From an uncultured bacterium (lineage in GTDB: Bacteria > Patescibacteriota > Minisyncoccia > Moranbacterales > GWC2-37-73), in NCBI GenBank assembly GCA_903885965.1, contig CAISKQ010000057.1, forward strand, positions 1-59,101: a stretch of 59,101 nt of DNA, in the 5' to 3' direction. The translations under genes were made by a program, and so were the position numbers. Shown one piece after another: positions 40,810 through 48,102 of this stretch. Under the pieces are notes generated by a model that searched no databases, had not been told where the DNA came from, and saw nothing but the letters and a program-made list of their open reading frames with translations. Within the stretch, counting starts at the first letter, position 1; every line of letters starts with the position of its first letter.

Positions 40810-41421
40810 ATGGAAGGAAAAAAAATATTGGTCGTGCTTGTCCTTGTGGCAGCAGCAGTGACTGGCTATGTGCTCGTCCAAGACGCCAAAACAAACATGA
40901 ATAATCCTCAGCAAGATATAGGGAGGACTCAAGACAATGTTTCTTCGGATGCAAAGACACCAGCAGATGAGTCAGTAGCTAGCACAAGCTTGAATGCTGC
41001 AGACAAGGCTCCTGCTGAAAGTGCTGCACCGAAAAGTGCTGAGTCGGCGAGCGTGAATGCTATTAAATCTACTAATTCTAATGACAAAAAAATGAAACTG
41101 GAAATTAAAACAACTCAAGAAGGTACGGGCGATCGCGTAGTTAAATCGGGAGATAAAATCTCAGTTCAATATACTGGAAAACTTACAGATGGAACAGTGT
41201 TTGATGCAACATCTTTACATGGTGGAGCTCCTTTTGATTTTATTATTGGACAAGGACAAGTTATCAAAGGCTGGGATCAAGGTCTTCTGGGCATGAAAGT
41301 TGGCGAGAAACGAACAATCACAATTCCTTCAGATTTGGGATATGGCGCAACTGGCGCTGGTTCATCTATCCCACCAAATGCAACAATAATTTTCGATGTC
41401 GAGCTCGTTTCAATTAAATAA
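40810..41421 (+). CDS. Membrane-anchored FKBP-type peptidyl-prolyl isomerase
   Basis: A 203-residue protein: N-terminal membrane anchor (about 5-23), an Ala/Ser/Asp-rich linker (30-95), then one FKBP domain (96-203). Domain signatures [41 protein letters not shown] and [26 protein letters not shown] are complete. It probably helps fold exported proteins outside the membrane. ATG 40810 is supported by GGAAGG-like sequence spacing only weakly. Confidence 0.93.
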   Translation: MEGKKILVVLVLVAAAVTGYVLVQDAKTNMNNPQQDIGRTQDNVSSDAKTPADESVASTSLNAADKAPAESAAPKSAESASVNAIKSTNSNDKKMKLEIKTTQEGTGDRVVKSGDKISVQYTGKLTDGTVFDATSLHGGAPFDFIIGQGQVIKGWDQGLLGMKVGEKRTITIPSDLGYGATGAGSSIPPNATIIFDVELVSIK

Positions 41422-41441
41422 TTCATTTAATTCAAAAAACT

Positions 41442-41531
41442 ATGCTTTTATCATACACACATAGATTCACAATCGGACTCAGTCCTGAGGATGATGAAGA
41501 CGATGAAGATGGTAGCGACTTCGGTTGCTAA
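41442..41531 (+). CDS. 29-residue acidic peptide ORF
   Basis: Not in the ORF track. The head MLLSYTHRFTIGLSPE is followed by an Asp/Glu run (DDEDDEDGSDFG) and a final Cys. It lies 20 bp after the FKBP gene and 14 bp before a strong terminator, so it is transcribed as the last member of that unit if real. There is no ribosome binding site, but several genes here lack one. It could be a small acidic protein or a precursor with leader and single-Cys core; no family recognised. Confidence 0.4.
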   Translation: MLLSYTHRFTIGLSPEDDEDDEDGSDFGC

Positions 41532-41545
41532 TAAGCCTCAAAAAT

Positions 41546-41579
41546 AAAAAAGAACTCGCCATAAGGCGAGTTCTTTTTT
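41546..41579 (+). terminator. Terminator after FKBP/small ORF
   Basis: AAAAAGAACTCGCC pairs exactly with GGCGAGTTCTTTTT around ATAA. Confidence 0.95.
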
Positions 41580-41745
41580 ATTGAAATAAAATTTGCTAAC
41601 GGTGCGTAGAAATTTGAGGATACCCCCAGAGGGTATAGGTAAGAATCCTAATTCGCAAGTTTGTGGATTAATGCTTAACTCTTGGTTGTTGAGATTAAAA
41701 AGAAAAAATTTTTCGTAAACAGTTCTTTAAAAAATGAGGTGCATT

Positions 41746-43221
41746 ATGACAAAAAAAATAACTCGTTTATTTCTGAATCCTGATGAAATGGCATTTCGTA
41801 AATATTTTTGGCCGCAGCTAGAAAGCCAAGCTATCACTACGGTTTTTAGGCCAGGAAGTCGCCTGGAAAATGATGAGCGTGGCTATAGGGAAGGTCAAAT
41901 TGTTGTGGCTCGCGTCATTGATTCAATCGGTTCTGATTGGGCTGGAATCCCACCGGAATTCTTTAAAGAATTTTCAAAAACGATTAAAATTAAAAAAACA
42001 CAGGTTAAAAAAATCGGTGATTTAAAAAAGGGAGATTTCGATGGAGCTAGTTCTGATATTCAGGATAAAAAATCACTGAAAACTCAACTGGGGCTTATTT
42101 ATAATCTTTTTCCTGGAGATCTTACCGATGATTCAATTGTAACAATAATTTCTTTTTCCTATCTTTCTATGGCAAATCATCCAATTTCATCAAAAAAAAC
42201 AATCAAAGAGCTTGAAAATGAGGGCATTATCAAAATTGCAAAGATACCGCAAAATAATGCTATTGGTTTTATGTATGGGAAATCACACACAATCACATTT
42301 GTGGAAGATGATTATCCTGCTAAAACTCCAATAATGTGGAATGCTGTTTATGCTGCTTTTGAACTGCCTCATTCACAGGCGATGTTTGTTTCTCAAGCAA
42401 AGCATTTGCCTGAGATCTTGGACGGTCTGCGTCGAGATAGGGATTATCGAGGTGGCGGTTTCGGTGTTGGCTTCAAGGATCAGGCTGCTGCCTATCTTGA
42501 TAAGGTAGATGATATGGCTAGAAAAATTGGCGCTGTGAATGTCGTAGTGAAAAGTTCCGATGGTTTGCTTGTTGGGTACAACACTGATGGCATTGGCTAT
42601 GCAGAAAGTTTGGCTGAATTTTTTATGAAAAAAGGGCAGTACTTGGCTGGCAAAAAAGTCGTATTGATTGGTTCTGGAGGGACGGCTAATGCAATCGCTT
42701 TTGCTTTAGCACTTCGCAAGATGAATGTTGTAATTTTAAACAGAACGGTGGAAAAAGCACAGTTGCTGGCCAAGAGAATTAATGTCCACTTTGGTTTCTC
42801 TGATGATGAATCTGTAAAATTCGGAGCTGAATCAGAAATTTCTAAAGAAGTAATTGATGCAGATGTTGTTTTGAATGTTTCCACTAAGGGAGCTTGTGGA
42901 CATTTGGAAAAATATCTTCCACTTGCTTCGGCAACATTACCAGCAACAAAGGAAAACATTGCGGAAAATTATCGCCTGTCCTTGGAAGTTTTTGAAAAAA
43001 TTCCAAAGCATGCCTTGATTAGTGATGTTATCTTGAGTGATGGTGATACAGCATTTGTCGCAATTGCAAAGGAAAAGAAATTCCAAACTCTCAACGGTGT
43101 TCCTATGGTTATAAACCAGGGTGTTGAGGCGATGTGGCTTGTTCATGGTTTAGAGATGGAGGCTAGGGGAATTTCTAAGATTGATTTGTATAACGTGATG
43201 AAACAAGCTGCTGGTTTCTAA
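41746..43221 (+). CDS. PUA/ASCH-like domain fused to shikimate dehydrogenase-like domain
   Basis: About 491 residues from ATG 41746, which has GAGGT 5 bases upstream; the track start is four codons earlier. The N-terminal 140 residues (VFRPGSRLENDERGYREGQIVVARVID, later SIVTIISFSYL) look like an ASCH/PUA-like RNA- or nucleotide-binding barrel. The rest is AroE-like: Lys in GVGFKDQAAAYLD, KIGAVNVVV, Asp in GYNTDGIGYAE, NADP loop VVLIGSGGTANAIAFAL and C-terminal QGVEAMWLVHGLE. No other shikimate gene is in the window. The fusion is unusual; the substrate may not be shikimate. Confidence 0.78.
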   Translation: MTKKITRLFLNPDEMAFRKYFWPQLESQAITTVFRPGSRLENDERGYREGQIVVARVIDSIGSDWAGIPPEFFKEFSKTIKIKKTQVKKIGDLKKGDFDGASSDIQDKKSLKTQLGLIYNLFPGDLTDDSIVTIISFSYLSMANHPISSKKTIKELENEGIIKIAKIPQNNAIGFMYGKSHTITFVEDDYPAKTPIMWNAVYAAFELPHSQAMFVSQAKHLPEILDGLRRDRDYRGGGFGVGFKDQAAAYLDKVDDMARKIGAVNVVVKSSDGLLVGYNTDGIGYAESLAEFFMKKGQYLAGKKVVLIGSGGTANAIAFALALRKMNVVILNRTVEKAQLLAKRINVHFGFSDDESVKFGAESEISKEVIDADVVLNVSTKGACGHLEKYLPLASATLPATKENIAENYRLSLEVFEKIPKHALISDVILSDGDTAFVAIAKEKKFQTLNGVPMVINQGVEAMWLVHGLEMEARGISKIDLYNVMKQAAGF

Positions 43222-43236
43222 TTTTTTTAAAAAAAC

Positions 43237-43268
43237 AAAAAAGGGACTCTAAATGAAGAGCCCCTTTT
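43237..43268 (+). terminator. Terminator after the AroE-like fusion
   Basis: AAAAAGGG.CTC pairs with GAG.CCCCTTTT around TAAATGAA. Confidence 0.8.
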
Positions 43269-43322
43269 ACCTTGTATATACAAATTTTTTAATATTGAAG
43301 AAACAATAGTTTAGGGTGTAGT

Positions 43323-45467
43323 ATGCATTATATGAAGAACAATCAACGAAAATCAGGCTGGTTTTATGTCAGGCAAGCTTTAATGGGCTTTTTTGATGCG
43401 TTCGTTCTGCTATTTTTCATGTGCGCTGGAGCTTTAGCGTGGCTTTACTATTCGGCAACTCCAGCTGCAAGTGAATTGGTAACGCGTAAGATTGATCAGA
43501 CATCAACAATTTATGATAGCAGTGGCCAGCATATTTTGTATGAATTGCATGGCGAGCAAAATCGCAAAATAATTTCGCACAGTGAAATTCCTGACGTTAT
43601 TAGAAATGCAACAATAGCCACTGAAGATAGCAATTTCTATCACCATATTGGAGTTGATCCTTTGGCAGTTTTGCGTGCGTTGAAGGTAAATATTGAAAAT
43701 GACGAAATTCGCCAGGGGGGCAGCACAATAACGCAGCAACTTGCTAGGAGTGCATTTTTGACAAGAGATCAAACTATTCAGCGCAAAATTCTGGAGGCAG
43801 TTTTTGCAATTAAGATAGAGCGCAATTATTCAAAGGAGCAAATTCTTGATCAGTATTTGAACGAGGTTCCATATGGAGCAAATGCTTATGGCATCGAAAC
43901 TGCCAGTCAAACATACTTCGGAAAATCTGCCAATAATTTAACTTTGGATGAGGCTGCGTTTTTAGCGGCGCTTCCAAAAGCTCCTTCATATTATTCTCCA
44001 TACTCCACAAATCAAAATGAACTGGCGCTTAGACAAAGAGATATCCTTATTCGAATGGGCGAACTAAAGCTTGCATCTCAGACGGAAATTGACAGTGCAA
44101 TTAAAGTAAACACTTTTTTAAAAATCAAGTCGCTCTCTCAGCCGATTGCAGCGCCACATTTTGTTTTTTATGTATTAGGCCAACTGGAAGAAAAATATGG
44201 AAAAGATTTTTTGCAAACAGGCGGACTAAAAATATATACCTCACTTGATTTTGACATGCAAAAAACAGCCGAGCAGGTTGTTGTCAGTGGCGCTGCAAAA
44301 AATATCTCGCGCGGTGCGACTAATGCTGCACTGGTTGCAATTGATCCAAAAAATGGGAACATCCTTGCGATGGTTGGCAGTAAAAATTACTTTGATCAAA
44401 CAATTGATGGTCAAGTTAATGTGGCGACAAGTCCACGGCAGCCAGGCTCCTCTTTCAAACCATTTGCATATGCACATGCTTTTGAACTTGGTTATCAACC
44501 AGAGACTAAGATTCTGGATGCCCAAACTGATTTCGGGCCCGATGGCAGCGGGCATGATTATATTCCGCGAAATTATGATGGAAGATTTCATGGACTTTTG
44601 ACGATGCGCGAAACGCTTGCACAGTCTCTAAATATTCCAGCAGTTAAGACTTTATATTTGGCAAGTATTGATGGCACAATTGATCTTGCACATCGTATGG
44701 GTATTACAACCTTAAATGATCGCAGGCGTTATGGGCTATCCCTGGTGCTTGGTGGTGGAGAAGTAAAGCTTGTGGATATGACTAGCGCTTTTTCAGTATT
44801 TGCAACCGAAGGAATTAAAAATAAGGTGCAATCAGTTGAGAGGATTGTTGATCAATCAGGAAAAATCGTTCAGCAGTCAATAGTTGACTCTAAAAAAGTA
44901 TTAGATACTCAAGTTGCAAGGAAAATTAATTCTATTCTTTCAGACAATGTCGCAAGAACTCCTATATTTGGACCGAAAAGTGCCTTAATCCTTGATGATG
45001 GTAGAGCTGTGGCAGCTAAAACCGGAACAACGCAAGAATTTCGCGATGCTTGGACAATTGGATATACTCCATCGATTGTGGCTGGGGTTTGGGCTGGAAA
45101 TAATGACAATCATCCGATGAAAGATGGAGCTGATGGAGTTTTCGTGGCGGCACCAATTTGGAAAGATTTTATGCAACAAGTTTTGCTAAACAAGCCCAGG
45201 GAAAACTTTGTTGCATACGACAGTCAAGATAGCAACGTAGCTCAGGAAAATGGAATGTCTGCGGTTATCACTTATTACAAAAAAAAATCAGGTAAAAAAA
45301 TATCAGAAGAAAAGGCAAATAAAGCTGATCCATCAAGGATAGGGCAAAGGATTGAGTATATTCCTAGTATTGATGCTCAAAATAGCGCTCTTGAGAATTC
45401 ATTTAGCATTGCGATGCCATCATTATCAGATCCAATGTATGCGAGATGGGCCTCTGGACAAGAATAG
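43323..45467 (+). CDS. Bifunctional penicillin-binding protein 1A
   Basis: A 714-residue class A PBP. One N-terminal membrane anchor (about 20-45). The GT51 transglycosylase domain has ATEDSNFYHHIGVD, GGSTITQQLAR and KILEAVFAIKIER. The transpeptidase has SxxK as SSFK (in RQPGSSFKPF), SxN as SLN (LAQSLNIPAVK) and KTGT (AAKTGTTQEFRDAW). It polymerises and crosslinks peptidoglycan outside the membrane. ATG 43323 or 43332 may be used. It is followed 51 bp later by an amidase, forming a cell-wall pair. Confidence 0.96.
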   Translation: MHYMKNNQRKSGWFYVRQALMGFFDAFVLLFFMCAGALAWLYYSATPAASELVTRKIDQTSTIYDSSGQHILYELHGEQNRKIISHSEIPDVIRNATIATEDSNFYHHIGVDPLAVLRALKVNIENDEIRQGGSTITQQLARSAFLTRDQTIQRKILEAVFAIKIERNYSKEQILDQYLNEVPYGANAYGIETASQTYFGKSANNLTLDEAAFLAALPKAPSYYSPYSTNQNELALRQRDILIRMGELKLASQTEIDSAIKVNTFLKIKSLSQPIAAPHFVFYVLGQLEEKYGKDFLQTGGLKIYTSLDFDMQKTAEQVVVSGAAKNISRGATNAALVAIDPKNGNILAMVGSKNYFDQTIDGQVNVATSPRQPGSSFKPFAYAHAFELGYQPETKILDAQTDFGPDGSGHDYIPRNYDGRFHGLLTMRETLAQSLNIPAVKTLYLASIDGTIDLAHRMGITTLNDRRRYGLSLVLGGGEVKLVDMTSAFSVFATEGIKNKVQSVERIVDQSGKIVQQSIVDSKKVLDTQVARKINSILSDNVARTPIFGPKSALILDDGRAVAAKTGTTQEFRDAWTIGYTPSIVAGVWAGNNDNHPMKDGADGVFVAAPIWKDFMQQVLLNKPRENFVAYDSQDSNVAQENGMSAVITYYKKKSGKKISEEKANKADPSRIGQRIEYIPSIDAQNSALENSFSIAMPSLSDPMYARWASGQE

Positions 45468-45518
45468 GTTATTAATAATGGATTGTCAGTCTATGTATCT
45501 TTGTGGTAGTGTTTATTA

Positions 45519-46355
45519 ATGGAAAAGAAAAAAATTGTTTTCACTATCATTGTGGGCGTTGCAGCTATAGTCGGTATTTTTTTTGGATGGAGAAAGTTTC
45601 AGCAAATAAAAATTTCTCGTCAACAGCCAGTTGTAGTGAGCCGGAACTCAATAACTAGTATTCAAGATGAGACGAGAAGCGGACAAGAACCAGTCAGCGC
45701 AACATCAGTCAATAATAGTCAGCCTACTTCGTTGGAAGACTTATCGGAAATCATTACGCAGAAAAAAAATGATGAACAGGTGGCAAATGATGCACAATCA
45801 ACAAGCAGCAAGTCATTAAATAATAGTCCGCAGAAAGTAGAATCTGTGGTATCAAGCGCGGATAGTGCTGCAGTTAAGAATGGAAATGATACGGGAAAAA
45901 TTGTACAGCGCGTGGTTTCTTGGGGATTTCAAAAATCTGCGGAGCGAAAAATCGACACCATCATCTTGCATTCATCTTATGACGCGTTGGGTAATGATCC
46001 TTTTTCTGTTTCAGGCGTGATTGCTGAATACAAACAAGCGCAGGTTTCGCCGCATTATCTGATTGCGCGCGATGGCACGATTTATCAATTGGTGTCGGAT
46101 CAAAATATCGCTTGGCATGCCGGGGTGGCCAAGATGCCAGACGGTCGCACAGACGTGAATTCATTTTCTATTGGCGTTGAAATCATCAACACGCAAACTG
46201 GAAAATTCACGAGCGCTCAATACGATTCAGTTAATCGCCTCATCGGCGATTTGAAAAATAAATATCCCATCAAAAATATTCTCGGTCATAGTGATATTGC
46301 TCCCGGGCGCAAGACTGATCCTTGGGGGATTGAGTGGAAAAAAGTACAAAAATAA
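45519..46355 (+). CDS. Membrane-anchored N-acetylmuramoyl-L-alanine amidase (Amidase_2)
   Basis: A 278-residue protein: membrane anchor (about 6-24), Ser/Asn/Gln-rich linker to about 125, then an Amidase_2 (PGRP-like) zinc domain. Zinc ligands: His in IDTIILHSSYD and His in ILGHSDIAPGRKTDPWG, with a third ligand His in NIAWHAG region; SPHYLIARDGTIYQLV is the typical middle strand. It cleaves the peptide from muramic acid and pairs functionally with the PBP1A gene just upstream. Confidence 0.92.
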   Translation: MEKKKIVFTIIVGVAAIVGIFFGWRKFQQIKISRQQPVVVSRNSITSIQDETRSGQEPVSATSVNNSQPTSLEDLSEIITQKKNDEQVANDAQSTSSKSLNNSPQKVESVVSSADSAAVKNGNDTGKIVQRVVSWGFQKSAERKIDTIILHSSYDALGNDPFSVSGVIAEYKQAQVSPHYLIARDGTIYQLVSDQNIAWHAGVAKMPDGRTDVNSFSIGVEIINTQTGKFTSAQYDSVNRLIGDLKNKYPIKNILGHSDIAPGRKTDPWGIEWKKVQK

Positions 46356-46421
46356 TTTTAAAATTTGATTGTTTAATAAGTTAATAATGGTAAAAAATTC
46401 CAGAATAAGAATTACTAATCT

Positions 46422-46688
46422 ATGATTTTGCAAATATCCTTAGACGGAGACAACATAAAATTATCCTTAAGAAATGGTCGTAAGTGTGTGGATGTTTTGA
46501 CGTGGAATGATGAATACACTTTGAGTGAACAGCTTTTGCCGAATATCGATAAGCTTTTGCAAAAAAATAAAATTGCCAAAAAACAAATTGAAAAAGTGAC
46601 CACCAAGATCACCAAAACTTCTGGGGTGACCAGCGCGCGCATTGTCCAAACAATTGCCAAAGCTTGGAATTTGGGAAGCAGATTCTAG
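46422..46688 (+). CDS. Short TsaB-like protein
   Basis: 88 residues. SEQLLPNIDKLLQKNKIAKKQIEKVTTKITKTSGVTSARIVQTIAKAWNLG aligns in pattern with the TsaB segment LLP.I..LL.....L..I..I.v..GPGSFTGLRIG.atAkgLa, although the GPGS turn is replaced by TKTSG. Normal TsaB is about 220 residues and has a second ASKHA lobe. A shortened TsaB as partner for TsaD is possible in reduced genomes; a decayed gene is the alternative. Confidence 0.5.
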   Translation: MILQISLDGDNIKLSLRNGRKCVDVLTWNDEYTLSEQLLPNIDKLLQKNKIAKKQIEKVTTKITKTSGVTSARIVQTIAKAWNLGSRF

Positions 46689-46696
46689 CTGCTTGA

Positions 46697-46839
46697 ATTT
46701 TAAGCCTTATGCGCTTGCTCTCAAATTCCTAGAGCGTATTTTCTTTGCTAAGTAAGCTCTCCCTGGTCTACTTCAAGTCTTTCTCGCTAAAAAAGTCAGC
46801 TGTAAGTAATTTTTCGATCAAACGCATAAGCCTTAAAAT
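46697..46839. repeat. 143-bp segment with 17-bp terminal inverted repeats
   Basis: ATTTTAAGCCTTATGCG at the left and CGCATAAGCCTTAAAAT at the right are inverted with one mismatch. The interior has no ORF and is richer in C/T. It occupies most of the gap between the TsaB-like gene and the next ORF. Either a MITE or a folded RNA. Confidence 0.6.
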
Positions 46840-46944
46840 AATTCATTGTTTTGATTTGTTTGGGTGAGTGTTGAAATTTGTGGTATACTTGCAATGTACT
46901 AGAAGATGAGCTCATTGAACAACTTTAAAATTTAAAATAAAAAA

Positions 46945-47304
46945 ATGCCAACAAAAACCAAAGTAAAAAAACCAACCAGATCAATCGCCAGCGAAAAAGC
47001 AAGTTCCACTAGAACAGGTTCCAGGGCCAGTCACAGTGATTGGAAAAATTTGGTCCAAGGATTTGTGGAAAATGTGTTTGAGCAGCTTAGTGATAATGTT
47101 TCGCAAAAAGTTCACGCTTGGATTAAGATGTTGAAGCGAAAAACCGTGGGTTCTATTTTGATAATTTTGGGTTTGATTTATTTGATTGTTGGCTTGGCGC
47201 AGTATGTGAATTCAATCTTGAGTCTGTTTTTGCCAGGATTAGGATATGCCATCATTGGAGTCTTGGTGATGCTAGTTGGTTATGTGCTGAGCAGTGACAA
47301 ATAG
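46945..47304 (+). CDS. Small two-helix membrane protein
   Basis: 119 residues: a basic Lys/Arg/Ser/Thr-rich N-terminal tail, an amphipathic stretch (VQGFVENVFEQLSDNVSQKVHAWIKML), then two membrane helices (about 69-88 and 94-114) joined by a short loop. No family recognised beyond general phage-holin/DUF-like small membrane proteins. Promoter-like TTGGGT-18-TATACT at about 46859-46888. Confidence 0.65.
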   Translation: MPTKTKVKKPTRSIASEKASSTRTGSRASHSDWKNLVQGFVENVFEQLSDNVSQKVHAWIKMLKRKTVGSILIILGLIYLIVGLAQYVNSILSLFLPGLGYAIIGVLVMLVGYVLSSDK

Positions 47305-47464
47305 TAAAAACAGTAATTTTTGTCTAGCAAAAAAAGAATACCTACTTGCTGAGTGGGAATAAGATTTAAGTAATTTAATTAATTAATATAAATCACAAAT
47401 CTTACGCAAATTAATTCGCGAATATTCGCAAATTTGTTGGTAATTGATTTGGGACAAAATTCAC

Positions 47465-47722
47465 ATGAATAAACAACAAGTTAAAAAAGTTGCAACCAAA
47501 ACAGTGAAAAAGGCTCAAGCAACTGGAGCTGAGTTTGAAAGAGTTGCCAAAAAAGAATACGAAAAAATTAAAAAACAAATGGACGCCACCGCCAAGAAAG
47601 TTGAAGGTTTCATCAAAAAGAATCCAGAAAAAACGGCGGCAATTTCTGCTGGCATCGGCATGGCACTTGGCACAATCGCTGGCATTTTGGCTTCAGGTGG
47701 AAAGAAGAAGAAAAAGAAATAA
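47465..47722 (+). CDS. Small YtxH/ElaB-like protein
   Basis: 85 residues if started at ATG 47465; the track start lies seven codons upstream. A Lys-rich amphipathic helix (about 5-55, VKKVATKTVKKAQATGAEF) precedes a glycine-zipper membrane helix (AAISAGIGMALGTIAGILASGG) and a poly-Lys end. This layout matches YtxH/DUF883-type proteins that associate with the membrane. Specific role unknown. Confidence 0.65.
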   Translation: MNKQQVKKVATKTVKKAQATGAEFERVAKKEYEKIKKQMDATAKKVEGFIKKNPEKTAAISAGIGMALGTIAGILASGGKKKKKK

Positions 47723-47780
47723 CGAAACAGCTTTTAGCTTCGTTAGCTTATAGCTTTTAGGAAATATAAAAATGTTTTTG

Positions 47781-47813
47781 AAAAGGTCGGGATTTGGTTC
47801 TCGGCCTTTTTTT
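47781..47813 (+). terminator. Terminator upstream of the rpoB promoter
   Basis: AAAAGG.CGGGA pairs (with G-U pairs) with TCTCGGCCTTTT, then TTTG. It insulates rpoBC from the upstream genes. Confidence 0.8.
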
Positions 47814-47841
47814 GTTGGATAAAAGTCGGAAAATCAATTTG

Positions 47842-47870
47842 TTGACACTTTTTCCAATCTATGTTAACTT
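47842..47870 (+). promoter_or_regulatory. rpoB promoter TTGACA-17-TAACTT
   Basis: A perfect -35 with a 17-base spacer ending TATGT and -10 TAACTT. The duplicated copy at 19962 has the same spacing. It starts a leader of about 230 bases. Confidence 0.75.
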
Positions 47871-48102
47871 ATTTATATATTCAAGATTTAGGATAGAACT
47901 TCCAAATTTTATGCACTGCTCAAGGGTGAAAACAGTGCACAACTTTTTGTCAAAATAAAGCCGTTAAAAGCTTTATTAGACGCATAATTCTCAAGCTCAA
48001 ACTGAGAATGACAAACATAATTAGCCAAATTAAATAGCCTTAATTTTAAACTCATTTCGGCTCTTTGTTTTTTGTTTTAATTTCAAAAAATAAAGAGAAC
48101 TG
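47871..48102 (+). ncRNA. Structured rpoB leader RNA
   Basis: Elements in order: hairpin TGCACTG/CAGTGCA (47912-47939) with loop containing AAGGGTGAAAA; stem AATAAAGC/GCTTTATT; perfect hairpin ATTCTCA/TGAGAAT (47987-48009); and AGCC...GGCT followed by CTTTGTTTTTT just before the start codon. Comparison with the copy at 19991-20221 shows paired changes in the first two stems and exact conservation of the third. The last element looks like an intrinsic attenuator, so rpoBC expression may be controlled by early termination. Confidence 0.6.

Noticed and set aside
41620-41636. ATACCC-CCAGA-GGGTAT, resembling a CsoR copper operator
   Set aside because: No copper-related or csoR gene is near it and short palindromes are abundant in this genome.
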